Assembly: GCA_019117485.1 (NCBI GenBank)
Contig: DWZQ01000015.1
Location: 28,813 to 92,812 of the forward strand
Source: Candidatus Agathobaculum intestinipullorum
GTDB taxonomy: Bacteria > Bacillota > Clostridia > Oscillospirales > Butyricicoccaceae
Reading direction: 5' to 3'
Length of the DNA stretch: 64,000 nucleotides
Under the pieces are notes generated by a model that saw only the letters and a list, made by a program, of their open reading frames with translations, was not told the origin of the DNA and made no database searches. The position numbers were made by a program, and so were the translations under genes. Numbering within the stretch: the stretch's first letter is position 1; every line of letters begins with the position of its first letter. Shown piece by piece: positions 7,827-16,168 of the stretch.

Positions 7827-8842
7827 TGCGGCATCATTGTCCTTCCTTCGAACGCCGCGCGGCGTTTGATATCCTCCATCACCGCGTCGAACTGCGGCAA
7901 GTTGAGCGACTGTGCGCCGTCGCACAGCGCGCACTTGGGGTCGTTGTGCGCTTCGATGATCAGGCCGTCCGCACCCGCGGCGATGGCCGCGCGCGACAGC
8001 GGCTGAACCATATCGCGCCGTCCGGCGGCATGGCTCGGGTCGATGATGATGGGCAAATGGCTGAACATTTTGACCAGCGGCACCGCGGAAATATCCAGAT
8101 TGTTGCGGATGATCGTCTCAAACGTGCGGATGCCGCGCTCGCACAGGATGACGTTCTGGTTGCCGCCCGCAAAGATATACTCCGCAGCCATCAAAAATTC
8201 CTCCATCGTGGCCGACAGGCCGCGCTTTAAGAGGATGGGCTTATCCGAACGCCCCAGCTCCTTGAGCAGCATAAAATTCTGCATGTTGCGCGCACCGAGC
8301 TGGATGATATCAACGTCCGCGAACAGGTCGAGGTGCTTTTCGCTCATAATTTCAGTCACGATCGGCAGGCCGGTCTGACGCTTGGCCTCGAGCAGCAGCT
8401 TCAGCCCCTCAGCCTCCAGCCCCTGAAAGGAGTAAGGCGAGGTGCGCGGCTTGAACGCGCCGCCACGCAGGAAGGACGCACCCGCCTTTTTCACCGACTC
8501 GGCCACCTCGACGATCTGCGCCTCGCTCTCCACCGAACACGGCCCAGCCATGACGTTAAAGTACCCCGCGCCAATCTTGCGTCCGGCAACCTCGATGACC
8601 GTGTCCTCCGGGTGGAACTTGCGGTTCACCGCCTTGAACGGCTCGGATACGCGCTGCACGCGCTCGACCACGTCATAAGCCAGAATGTCCCTTTCGTCAA
8701 TCTGCGTGGTATCGCCCATCAGGCCGAGGATGGTGGTATGCTGGCCCTCGGAATAGTTGATGCGCAACCCCATTTCCGTAAAATGCTGCATCAACCGTTC
8801 GACATGTGCCTTGTCGCTGTTCTGCTTGAGTACAACGATCAT
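7823..8842 (-). CDS. aroF: 3-deoxy-7-phosphoheptulonate synthase (DAHP synthase, type I beta)
   Basis: The enzyme condenses phosphoenolpyruvate and erythrose 4-phosphate, the first step of the shikimate pathway. Residues 1-70 (MIVVLKQNSD...) form the ferredoxin-like regulatory domain of the B. subtilis/Thermotoga class, and the barrel follows with AGPCSVES, RGGAFKPRTSPYSFQG, LLKRG and DPSHAAGRR. The length of 339 residues is normal. Metal ligands of the family, including the histidine of DPSH and the cysteine of AGPCS, are present. The regulatory domain implies feedback control by an aromatic end product. Confidence 0.95.
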   Translation of the reverse strand: MIVVLKQNSDKAHVERLMQHFTEMGLRINYSEGQHTTILGLMGDTTQIDERDILAYDVVERVQRVSEPFKAVNRKFHPEDTVIEVAGRKIGAGYFNVMAGPCSVESEAQIVEVAESVKKAGASFLRGGAFKPRTSPYSFQGLEAEGLKLLLEAKRQTGLPIVTEIMSEKHLDLFADVDIIQLGARNMQNFMLLKELGRSDKPILLKRGLSATMEEFLMAAEYIFAGGNQNVILCERGIRTFETIIRNNLDISAVPLVKMFSHLPIIIDPSHAAGRRDMVQPLSRAAIAAGADGLIIEAHNDPKCALCDGAQSLNLPQFDAVMEDIKRRAAFEGRTMMPQ

Positions 8843-8902
8843 TTTGATTCACTCCTTTGTCCGTTTGAAATTTGATTCTTTGCCAGTATACCACCAAAAT
8901 GC

Positions 8903-8939
8903 ACAAAAAGAAAGGACGTTTTTCTACAAATCGCCCTTT
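8903..8939 (-). terminator. Probable terminator of the amidase gene
   Basis: On the minus strand AAAGGGCG and CGTCCTTT pair with one G-T, followed by CTTTTTG. It lies between the amidase stop and the aroF start. Confidence 0.5.
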
Positions 8940-8974
8940 CCTTTTAATTCGGTTGTATGTGGAGTTGCACAGTG

Positions 8975-9676
8975 TTAACCGTTCGCCTGCGCCGCCTTGA
9001 GTTCCTCATACTTCTGCTTGACTGCTGTGCAGAATTCATCCCAGCGGCCGTCGTTAATCAGCTTTGCCGGACAGACCTTGCCGGAAAAGTCCTCATGCTT
9101 TTTCAGCGCCTTATCCGGATTCAAGTCATACTCAAGCAGCAGCCGTGCGCACAGCCTTTCCGCGTTGATGAGCGTCTGCTCATAGTTGCCATCCTCGTTA
9201 ACGCACATCTCAATGCCAACGCCGTTCATATTGCCGCCGTTTTTCTCCATCTGGTCGCCCGCGTGGTAGGCGGTCTCGTTGTCAGGCAAATGGTGGTAGA
9301 TCTCGTGATCGTCCACCGTGTAATGCCACGACACGATGCCCGACTCGGCATTCGCGTTCTGGTGGATAAACGAATTGTGCGCCGCCGCATCCGCCCCGGC
9401 GGAAAAATTATCCGTTTCGTGGATGACCAGATACTTGATCTCACGCTTTTCGCCCGGCCGCGCACGGCAGCCCTCGGGCAGATAATCCGTGTAAACCGGA
9501 ATATCCTCAATATAGGTCAGGCCCGCGTCCGGCTGCGGCGGGCGGCTGATTACGCGGTGCGTCAGCATGCCTGCCACAAATGATATAATCACCAGCCCGA
9601 GCAGCAGCAGCGCGCCCACGCCGCCCGTCCGTTTGCCTTTTTTCCGGCTGCTTGTATGGAAACCTGTTACTTTCAC
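8975..9676 (-). CDS. Membrane-anchored N-acetylmuramoyl-L-alanine amidase (Amidase_2)
   Basis: A peptidoglycan hydrolase that cuts between MurNAc and the stem peptide. One membrane segment (about residues 20-42) leads to a zinc-dependent amidase_2 domain like that of CwlA and phage T7 lysozyme: LVIHETDN with the first zinc histidine, WHYTVDD, AYHAGD, GIEMCVNEDG, and KHEDFSGKVCPAKL with the other zinc ligands. The start is a GTG at 9676 preceded by GGGGGAG. The gene lies alone between aroF and the polyamine leader, so its trigger (growth, sporulation or germination) cannot be read from context. Confidence 0.88.
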   Translation of the reverse strand: MKVTGFHTSSRKKGKRTGGVGALLLLGLVIISFVAGMLTHRVISRPPQPDAGLTYIEDIPVYTDYLPEGCRARPGEKREIKYLVIHETDNFSAGADAAAHNSFIHQNANAESGIVSWHYTVDDHEIYHHLPDNETAYHAGDQMEKNGGNMNGVGIEMCVNEDGNYEQTLINAERLCARLLLEYDLNPDKALKKHEDFSGKVCPAKLINDGRWDEFCTAVKQKYEELKAAQANG

Positions 9677-9815
9677 GCTGTCTTAACTCCCCCATGTCCG
9701 CTTTGTGTGTTTCTTATTGTACTACGATTCGCGCTTTTTTTCAAAGGTTCGACTGTAAACTTTTTATGTCCTTGTATCGCCGCATGCAGACGTGTGTAAA
9801 ATCCGCAAGAAAAAC

Positions 9816-9844
9816 TTGCATTTCTGCGGTTTCTGGGCTATAAT
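9816..9844 (+). promoter_or_regulatory. Strong promoter of the polyamine leader
   Basis: TTGCAT and a perfect TATAAT are exactly 17 bases apart. Transcription should start near 9851, about 360 bases before speD. Confidence 0.75.
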
Positions 9845-9850
9845 AAATTC

Positions 9851-10190
9851 ACTCGGAGAGGCAAAGCCTTTCAGCAGAATTCTTTGACCGCCCTTCCCCC
9901 GCCGGGAAGGTGCCAAGGCCATACGGACAGCCGGGTCAAATGCCGCACATGGCAACTTTGTTGCCTTATTGAATTTTATAAGTTGGCTGCTTAAAAGCCG
10001 TGTGCCGCGGGCGCATCACACTTGTGAAACAATCAATAAGAGTAGTAAAAGTAGATTCTTGCTATATAGACTCTTTCCTCTTCCAAAGACAGACGGTCCG
10101 GGAAAATCCGGCCCAAAGAGAGAGATTGCCTTCCTCAAGTGTAAGTTCGTCCCGCTGCCGCGGGGCTTTTCTTTTGCTTGAGGATTTTTT
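9851..10190 (+). ncRNA. Long structured leader RNA upstream of speD (unidentified class)
   Basis: Between the promoter and a terminator-like end lie many stems: GAGAGGC-AAA-GCCTTTC near 9857-9872, TTTGACC...GGTCAAA (about 9883-9939) enclosing CCTTCCC...GGGAAGG, GGCAAC-TTT-GTTGCC near 9953-9967, and CCGG-GAAAAT-CCGG near 10097-10110. No long reading frame with a ribosome site is seen. The layout suits a riboswitch, an attenuator or a separate small RNA ending at 10190. I could not match it to a known class. Confidence 0.5.
10133..10190 (+). terminator. Nested terminator just before speD
   Basis: CCTCAAG (10133-10139) pairs with CTTGAGG (10177-10183) followed by ATTTTTTATTTTT; inside, CCCGC-TGCC-GCGGG is followed by CTTTTCTTTT. 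Either stem could stop transcription 20-30 bases before the speD start, as in attenuation. Confidence 0.6.
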
Positions 10191-10210
10191 ATTTTTGTGA
10201 GGATAACGAT

Positions 10211-10978
10211 ATGCAGAGCAAACTCAAACTCTACGGGTTCAACAACCTGACCAAAGCGCTTTCCTTTAACATCTATGACGTCTGCTACGCCAAAACCGAG
10301 CGCGAACAGCGCGACTACATCGCGTATATCGACCAGCAGTATAACTCCGAACGCCTGACCGGCATCCTCGAGCGCGTCACAGAAATGATCGGCGCGCATG
10401 TGCTGCATATCTCCAAGCAGGATTACGACCCGCAGGGCGCCTCGGTCACCTTCCTGATTGCGGAGGAGCACATGAAGCCCGCCGCACTCGAGCCGGATAC
10501 GATCGTGGCGCATCTCGACAAAAGCCATGTCACCGTGCATACCTATCCGGAGTACCATCCGGACACCTGCCTTGCGACCTTCCGCGTGGATATCGATGTG
10601 GCGACCTGCGGGGAAATCACGCCCCTGTCCACGCTTGATTACCTAATCGGCTCGTTTGACTCGGATATCATCACGATGGACTACCGCGTGCGCGGCTTCA
10701 CCCGGGACATTGAAGGCAAAAAGCTGTTCATGGATCATCATATGACGTCTATTCAGGACTATATCGACCCCAAGACGCTTGACCGGTACGATGCCATGGA
10801 CGTCAACGTCTACCAGTCCAACCTGTTTCACACGCGGATGCTGCTCAAGGAGGTCGATTTGCAGAACTATCTGTTCAACACCGATATCTACGAGTTGCCG
10901 CCCAAGACACGCCTGAAAATCCACTCCGACCTGCGGCGTGAGATGATCGAGATTTTCTCGGGCAAAAACGTCTACTAA
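10211..10978 (+). CDS. speD: S-adenosylmethionine decarboxylase proenzyme (E. coli SpeD type)
   Basis: The enzyme makes decarboxylated SAM, the aminopropyl donor for SpeE. The 255-residue chain belongs to the E. coli SpeD class, not the short SpeH class: [13 protein letters not shown] holds the Lys104-Ser105 self-cleavage site that creates the pyruvoyl cofactor, followed by [29 protein letters not shown] and [13 protein letters not shown]. The ATG at 10211 follows GTGAGG at eight bases. It is the first gene of the polyamine operon, and the long leader suggests regulated entry. Confidence 0.95.
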   Translation: MQSKLKLYGFNNLTKALSFNIYDVCYAKTEREQRDYIAYIDQQYNSERLTGILERVTEMIGAHVLHISKQDYDPQGASVTFLIAEEHMKPAALEPDTIVAHLDKSHVTVHTYPEYHPDTCLATFRVDIDVATCGEITPLSTLDYLIGSFDSDIITMDYRVRGFTRDIEGKKLFMDHHMTSIQDYIDPKTLDRYDAMDVNVYQSNLFHTRMLLKEVDLQNYLFNTDIYELPPKTRLKIHSDLRREMIEIFSGKNVY

Positions 10979-10988
10979 TGCTGACGCT

Positions 10989-11160
10989 TCGGTCGGAAAT
11001 ACATTTCCGACCGAGGGGACGCACCGGACAACGTCCGGATGCGTCCGTTGCGCCGATTTGCGCGCCAATCCGGCACACAAATCGGCTCCCTTGTATCAAA
11101 AGCACGGGCAAAGCCCGCGCTTTTGATGGAAATATGCGCTTTACGCGCAATATCCCTTCC
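10989..11160. repeat. Array of five tiled hairpins between speD and speA
   Basis: Five inverted repeats fill the gap with almost no spacer: TCGGTCGGAAAT-ACA-TTTCCGACCGA (10989-11014), GGACGCA-CCGGAC-AAC-GTCCGG-A-TGCGTCC (11016-11046), GCCGATTTG...CAAATCGGC (11052-11086), ATCAAAAGC-A-CGGGC-AAA-GCCCG-CGCTTTTGAT (11095-11126) and ATATGCGC-TTTAC-GCGC-A-ATAT (within 11128-11160). Several share the plan outer stem, one-base bulge, inner stem, three-base loop. The last ends ten bases before the speA ribosome site. The array may stabilise the speD message or tune speA expression. Confidence 0.75.
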
Positions 11161-11176
11161 GAAAGAAGGTTTTATA

Positions 11177-12637
11177 ATGGATCAATCCCGCGCGCCGATC
11201 AAGGAGGCGCTCGAACACTTTAAGGATATGCGCATCGTGCCGTTTGATGTCCCCGGACACAAGCGCGGCCGCGGCAACCCAGAACTGACGCGGTTTCTGG
11301 GCGAACAGTGCATGACGGTTGACGTAAACTCCATGAAGCCGCTCGACAACCTGTGCCACCCGGTCAGCGTCATTCGTGAGGCGGAAGAACTGGCCGCCGA
11401 GGCCTTCGGCGCGGCGCACGCCTTCCTGATGGTCGGCGGCACCACCTCGTCCGTGCAGTCGATGGTTTTAAGCGTCGTCGCACGCGGCGATGAGATCATC
11501 CTGCCGCGCAACGTACACCGCTCGGTCATCAATGCGCTGGTGCTGACCGGCGCCATCCCGGTTTATGTCAACCCGCAGATGAACGACCGGCTGGGCATTT
11601 CGCTGGGCATGTCGGTTGCGGACGTGAAAAAGGCAATCGAAAAGCACCCCTCGGCCAAGGCCGTGCTGGTCAACAACCCGACCTATTACGGCATCTGCTC
11701 CGACCTAAAGGAGATCGTGCGGCTCGCGCACGCGGCGGGCATGAAGGTGCTGGCCGACGAAGCCCACGGCACGCACTTCTATTTTGGGGAAAACATGCCA
11801 GTGTCCGCCATGGCCGCGGGCGCCGACCTTGCTTCGGTTTCCATGCACAAATCGGGCGGCAGCCTGACGCAGTCGAGCTTCCTGCTGTGCGGCCCGGATA
11901 TGAACGCCGAATACGTCCGCCAGATCATCAACCTGACACAGACGACCTCCGGCTCGTACCTACTGATGGTCAGTCTGGATATTTCGCGCAAAAACCTTGC
12001 GCTTTATGGCAAAGATATTTTTAATCGGGTGACACGACTGACCGAGTACGCCCGCGAGGAAATCAACCAACTGGGCGACTATTACGCCTACGGCCGCGAG
12101 CTGATCGACGGGGACGCGGTCTGTGACTTCGACGTGACCAAGCTGGCCGTCAACACGCTCGACGTTGGTCTTGCAGGCATCGAAGTCTACGACGTGCTGC
12201 GCGACTTTTACGACATCCAGACCGAGTTCGGCGACCTCGGCAACCTGCTGGCCTATGTCTCGGTCGGCGACCGTGAACGTGACCTCGAGCGTCTGGTCGC
12301 GGCGCTGTCCGACATCCACCGGCGCTATAAACGCGACAAGGCAACGCTCATGCGACAGGAGTACATTGCGCCGCAGGTCGTCGCCGCCCCGCAGGAAGCG
12401 TTCTACGCGGACAAGCAGGCCGTCCCGCTGGAGGAAGCCTCCGGCCGTATCTGCGCCGAGTTTGTTATGTGCTATCCGCCCGGCATCCCGATCCTTGCCC
12501 CGGGCGAACGCATCACCCGCGAGATCATTGATTATATCCGCTACGCCAAAGACAAAAACTGCATGTTGCTGGGCACCGAAGACCCGGAAGTGAACGATTT
12601 GCAGGTCATCCGCGGCGTGGTCAGCCCCGGTGTCTGA
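11177..12637 (+). CDS. speA: Arginine/lysine/ornithine decarboxylase family, probable arginine decarboxylase
   Basis: A PLP-dependent fold type I decarboxylase of 486 residues, like the B. subtilis SpeA/YaaO group. The visible signals are VPGHKRGRG near the N-terminus, VGGTTSSVQ, LADEAHGTHF (the cofactor-binding Asp), SMHKSGGSLTQ (the Schiff-base lysine) and the C-terminal PPGIPILAPGE. The ATG at 11177 follows GAAGG; upstream in-frame codons run through the hairpin array and are not used. Substrate choice between arginine, ornithine and lysine cannot be settled from motifs. No agmatinase gene follows in the operon. Confidence 0.88.
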   Translation: MDQSRAPIKEALEHFKDMRIVPFDVPGHKRGRGNPELTRFLGEQCMTVDVNSMKPLDNLCHPVSVIREAEELAAEAFGAAHAFLMVGGTTSSVQSMVLSVVARGDEIILPRNVHRSVINALVLTGAIPVYVNPQMNDRLGISLGMSVADVKKAIEKHPSAKAVLVNNPTYYGICSDLKEIVRLAHAAGMKVLADEAHGTHFYFGENMPVSAMAAGADLASVSMHKSGGSLTQSSFLLCGPDMNAEYVRQIINLTQTTSGSYLLMVSLDISRKNLALYGKDIFNRVTRLTEYAREEINQLGDYYAYGRELIDGDAVCDFDVTKLAVNTLDVGLAGIEVYDVLRDFYDIQTEFGDLGNLLAYVSVGDRERDLERLVAALSDIHRRYKRDKATLMRQEYIAPQVVAAPQEAFYADKQAVPLEEASGRICAEFVMCYPPGIPILAPGERITREIIDYIRYAKDKNCMLLGTEDPEVNDLQVIRGVVSPGV

Positions 12638-12653
12638 ACAAGGAGAATGTTTC

Positions 12654-13511
12654 ATGCGACTCACCTTTACCGAAATGCACACGCCGACCGTCGGCCTGCA
12701 AATTCAGGTCGACCGGCAGCTTTACACCGAACAGAGCGACTTCCAGCGCATCGACGTGTTCGAGTGCGAAGAATTCGGCCGTTTTTTGACGCTCGACGGC
12801 TATATGATGCTGACCGAGCGCGACGAATTTATCTACCATGAGATGATGGTACACGTCCCGCTCGCTGTGCTGGGCGACCAGATCAAAAAAGTGCTGGTCA
12901 TCGGCGGCGGCGACGGCGGCTGCGTGCGCGAGCTGTGCCGCTATCCGCACATCGAGCATATTGACCTCGTCGAAATCGACGAGCGCGTGGTCGCGGTGTG
13001 CAAGGAATTTTTGCCGACCGTCGCGTGCAGTCTGGACGACCCGCGCGTGCACATCCTCTATCAGGACGGGCTGAAATACATCCGCCGCATTGAGGATGCG
13101 TATGACCTCATCATCATCGACTCGACCGACCCGTTCGGCCCGGGCGAAGGGTTGTTCACCATGGAGTTCTATGGCAACTGCTACAAAGCGCTGAAAGAGC
13201 ATGGCGTGCTGGTCAACCAGCACGAAAGCCCGTTCTATAAGGGTGACGCGCTCGCCTGCCAACGCGCGCACCGCAACATCGTCCACTCGTTTGAGCTGTC
13301 CCGCCTGTTTCAAGCGCACATACCGACCTACCCGTCCGGCCACTGGCTGTTCGGTTTCTCGTCCCGCGGCGTGCATCCGGTGCATGGCCTCGACGCGGAT
13401 GCATGGAACGCCCGCGGCATCGAAACCAAGTATTACAACACCAATCTGCACAAAGGTGCGTTTTATTTACCGAATTACGTTCAAAAACTACTGGAAAAAG
13501 TGGAGGAATGA
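12654..13511 (+). CDS. speE: Polyamine aminopropyltransferase (spermidine synthase)
   Basis: The enzyme transfers the aminopropyl group of decarboxylated SAM to putrescine or a related amine. The 285-residue chain has the N-terminal beta domain (TDFQ-like EQSDFQRIDVFE, LDGYMMLTERDEFIYHEM) and the Rossmann methyltransferase-like domain with VIGGGDGGCVRE, VEIDERVV and the catalytic loop DSTDPFGPGEGLF. AAGGAG precedes the ATG at 12654. It lies 16 bases after speA, so it is clearly in the operon. Confidence 0.95.
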   Translation: MRLTFTEMHTPTVGLQIQVDRQLYTEQSDFQRIDVFECEEFGRFLTLDGYMMLTERDEFIYHEMMVHVPLAVLGDQIKKVLVIGGGDGGCVRELCRYPHIEHIDLVEIDERVVAVCKEFLPTVACSLDDPRVHILYQDGLKYIRRIEDAYDLIIIDSTDPFGPGEGLFTMEFYGNCYKALKEHGVLVNQHESPFYKGDALACQRAHRNIVHSFELSRLFQAHIPTYPSGHWLFGFSSRGVHPVHGLDADAWNARGIETKYYNTNLHKGAFYLPNYVQKLLEKVEE

Positions 13512-13514
13512 TTT

Positions 13515-14774
13515 ATGGGAAAAGCACTCATTATCGGCTGCGGCGGTGTCGCCTCGGTTGTCATTCACAAATGCTGCCAGAACAGCAGCGTATTTGAGGA
13601 AATCATGATTGCCTCGCGCACTAAGTCCAAGTGTGACGCAATCAAGGAAAAGCTGGATGGTACCACTCCCACCAAGATTCGCACCGCCAAGGTCGATGCG
13701 GACAATGTAGACGAGCTGGTAGCGCTCATCGACGAATACAAGCCGGATATCGTGATGAACATTGCCCTGCCCTATCAAGATTTGACCATCATGGATGCGT
13801 GCCTCAAGTGCGGCGTCAACTATATGGACACGGCCAATTATGAGCCGGAGGATACGGACGATCCCGCGTGGCGCGAAATTTACGAGAAGCGCTGCAAGGA
13901 AGCGGGCTTTACTGCCTACTTTGACTACTCGTGGCAGTGGGCATACAAGGAAAAGTTCGAAAAGGCCGGTCTCACCGCGCTTTTAGGCTCGGGTTTTGAC
14001 CCGGGTGTGACGCAGGCTTACTGCGCCTATGCTCAAAAGCACCTGTTCGACCAGATCGACACCATCGACATCCTCGACTGCAACGGCGGCGACCATGGCT
14101 ATCCGTTCGCCACCAACTTCAACCCCGAGATCAACCTGCGTGAGGTTTCCGCGCCCGGCTCCTACTGGGAGGATGGCCACTGGGTCGAGATTCCGGCGAT
14201 GTCTATCAAGCGCGAATACGACTTCGATCAGGTCGGCAAAAAGGATATGTACCTGCTGCACCATGAGGAAATCGAATCGCTGGCGAAAAATATCCCCGGC
14301 GTTAAGCGCATCCGCTTCTTTATGACCTTCGGCCAGTCGTACCTGACCCACATGAAGTGTCTGGAGAACGTCGGCATGCTGTCCACTGCCCCGATCGAAT
14401 TTGAGGGACACCAGATCGTGCCGATCCAGTTCCTCAAGGCGCTGCTGCCCGATCCGGCCACCCTCGGCCCGCGCACCAAGGGCAAGACCAACATCGGCTG
14501 CATCTTCACCGGCAAGAAGGACGGCAAGGAAAAGACCGCCTATATCTACAACGTCTGCGACCATGAGGCGTGCTACCGCGAGGTCGGCTCGCAGGCCATC
14601 AGCTATACGACCGGCGTGCCCGCGATGATCGGCGCGGCGATGCTGATGACCGGCAAGTGGAACAAACCCGGCGTGTATACGGTCGAGGAGTTTGATCCCG
14701 ATCCGTACATGGAAGCGCTGAACAAGTGGGGCCTGCCGTGGCAGATCAACGAGAACCCGGCGCTGGTGGACTGA
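13515..14774 (+). CDS. Carboxynorspermidine dehydrogenase (saccharopine dehydrogenase family)
   Basis: The enzyme reductively condenses an amine (putrescine or diaminopropane) with aspartate semialdehyde to a carboxylated triamine. The 419-residue protein has an N-terminal Rossmann motif (LIIGCGGVASVVIHKC), the saccharopine dehydrogenase core (MNIALPYQDLTIMDACL, YMDTANYEP) and GSGFDPGVTQAY. The saccharopine family also includes lysine enzymes; the assignment here rests on nspC following two bases after the stop, the diagnostic pairing. It begins three bases after the speE stop. Confidence 0.9.
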   Translation: MGKALIIGCGGVASVVIHKCCQNSSVFEEIMIASRTKSKCDAIKEKLDGTTPTKIRTAKVDADNVDELVALIDEYKPDIVMNIALPYQDLTIMDACLKCGVNYMDTANYEPEDTDDPAWREIYEKRCKEAGFTAYFDYSWQWAYKEKFEKAGLTALLGSGFDPGVTQAYCAYAQKHLFDQIDTIDILDCNGGDHGYPFATNFNPEINLREVSAPGSYWEDGHWVEIPAMSIKREYDFDQVGKKDMYLLHHEEIESLAKNIPGVKRIRFFMTFGQSYLTHMKCLENVGMLSTAPIEFEGHQIVPIQFLKALLPDPATLGPRTKGKTNIGCIFTGKKDGKEKTAYIYNVCDHEACYREVGSQAISYTTGVPAMIGAAMLMTGKWNKPGVYTVEEFDPDPYMEALNKWGLPWQINENPALVD

Positions 14775-14775
14775 T

Positions 14776-15906
14776 ATGAAATTTACCGAACTGCCCACGC
14801 CCTGCTTCCTTGTGGACGAAAACCGTCTGGTGCAGAACTTAGCTGTACTGCGCGACGTTGCCGAACGCACCGGCGCAAAGATCTTACTCGCACAAAAGGC
14901 GTTTTCCATGTTCGCAGTCTATCCGCTGCTGCGTGAATATCTGGCAGGCACCACCGCGTCCGGCCTGTACGAAGCGCGGCTCGGACACGAGGAATTCGGC
15001 GGCGAGACCCACGTCTACTCCCCGGCCTATGCCGAGGGCGAATTTCAGGAGCTGCTGCACTACGCCGACCACATTGTGTTCAACTCGTTCACCCAGTGGA
15101 AGGCCTATGGCAGCCTTGCGCGTGCGGCTGGCAAAAGCTGCGGCCTGCGCGTCAACCCGGAGTGCTCGACCCAGCCCGCCGAGCACGCAATCTACGACCC
15201 CTGCGGCCCAAACTCCCGTCTGGGCATCACGCAGGAAAATTTCCAGCCCGAGCTGCTGACCGGCATCGACGGCCTGCACTTCCACACCCTGTGCGAGCAG
15301 AACGCAGACGATCTGGTACGCACAGTCGCAGCGTTTGAAGAGCGCTTCGGCGAGTACATGGAGGGCATGAAGTGGCTCAACCTTGGCGGCGGCCACCACA
15401 TCACGCGCGACGATTATGACGTGGAAACACTGGTGAAGTGCATCAACGACCTGCGCGAAAAATATAACGTGCAGATTTATCTCGAGCCGGGTGAAGCCGT
15501 TGTGCTGAACGCAGGCTATCTCGTGGCGACCGTGCTGGAAGTGATGAAAAACGGCAAGGAAATCGCCATTCTGGACACCTCAGCCGCCTGCCACATGCCA
15601 GACGTGCTCGAAATGCCCTACCGTCCGCCCGTGTTCCGCGCGGATGAGCCGGGCAAAAAGGCGTTCACCTACCTGCTGACCGGCCGCTCGTGCCTTGCGG
15701 GCGACGTGATCGGAGAATACTCGTTCGATACCACACTGCGCCCGGGCGATCAAGTCGTATTTGAGGACATGGCGCTGTACACCATGGTCAAAACCAATAC
15801 CTTTAACGGCGTGCCGCTCCCGCTGCTTGCGGTTCGCCGTGCGGACGGCACAGACGAAGCCGTGCGGATGTTTGGCTATGAGGATTTTAAACACCGGCTT
15901 TCTTAA
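14776..15906 (+). CDS. nspC: Carboxynorspermidine/carboxyspermidine decarboxylase
   Basis: A PLP fold type III (alanine-racemase-like barrel) decarboxylase of 376 residues that turns carboxyspermidine into spermidine. LLAQKAFSMF carries the lysine for PLP, HFHTLCEQNADDL and LNLGGGHH bind phosphate, and LTGRSCLAGDVIGEY near the end contains the catalytic cysteine/aspartate region of this family. It starts next to the dehydrogenase stop and closes the polyamine operon before a strong terminator. Confidence 0.94.
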   Translation: MKFTELPTPCFLVDENRLVQNLAVLRDVAERTGAKILLAQKAFSMFAVYPLLREYLAGTTASGLYEARLGHEEFGGETHVYSPAYAEGEFQELLHYADHIVFNSFTQWKAYGSLARAAGKSCGLRVNPECSTQPAEHAIYDPCGPNSRLGITQENFQPELLTGIDGLHFHTLCEQNADDLVRTVAAFEERFGEYMEGMKWLNLGGGHHITRDDYDVETLVKCINDLREKYNVQIYLEPGEAVVLNAGYLVATVLEVMKNGKEIAILDTSAACHMPDVLEMPYRPPVFRADEPGKKAFTYLLTGRSCLAGDVIGEYSFDTTLRPGDQVVFEDMALYTMVKTNTFNGVPLPLLAVRRADGTDEAVRMFGYEDFKHRLS

Positions 15907-15910
15907 AATA

Positions 15911-15937
15911 AAGACCAGCCTCACGGCTGGTCTTTTT
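15911..15937 (+). terminator. Terminator of the polyamine operon
   Basis: AAGACCAGCC-TCAC-GGCTGGTCTT plus T-run. The same DNA contains the stop codon of the small gene arriving from the other side. Confidence 0.92.
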
Positions 15938-16073
15938 CATCCTTTAAGTGCTTTCGCAACACCATATTGATATATTGTGAAACGGAACGGTCATCCTGCT
16001 CCGCGAGTACGCGGATTTGCTGCACAACATCTGCATCCAGCGTAATCGAAACCTTAACCTTTAATTCTTTCAA
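15921..16073 (-). CDS. Ribbon-helix-helix microprotein
   Basis: A 50-residue frame starting at a TTG at 16073, six bases after GAGGTG. It reads KELKVKVSITLDADVV, then QQIRVLAEQDDRSVSQYINM and a basic end, the pattern of a ribbon-helix-helix (Arc/CopG-type) DNA-binding subunit: a beta strand, then two helices with a conserved S-x-S-x-Y-I turn. Its stop codon lies inside the hairpin that terminates the polyamine operon. It is transcribed divergently from the zinc-ribbon gene at 16169. It is probably an autoregulated repressor; no toxin partner is seen. Confidence 0.75.
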   Translation of the reverse strand: MKELKVKVSITLDADVVQQIRVLAEQDDRSVSQYINMVLRKHLKDEKDQP

Positions 16074-16168
16074 CCGTTACACCTCACTTTTTTACACTAT
16101 ACCATCTTATGCAACGTAATATTGTAAAATGCGATAAAGTAGTATAAAATCGTATTGAGGTGAATCGA

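Noticed and set aside
9851..9980. SAM-I, cobalamin or TPP riboswitch in the speD leader
   Set aside because: Short matches exist (GGTGCCAA; GGGAAGG with CGGACAGCC; GAGAGG), but the required cores, such as the CCGCCACTG box of cobalamin or the ordered SAM-I and TPP elements, are missing or out of order.
9851..10190. tmRNA or RNase P RNA
   Set aside because: The length is suitable, but neither the tRNA-like ends of tmRNA nor the conserved ACAGAA/GAGGAAAGTCC boxes of RNase P RNA occur.
10989..11160. CRISPR array
   Set aside because: The units are inverted repeats of differing sequence, not identical direct repeats with unique spacers, and no cas genes are near.
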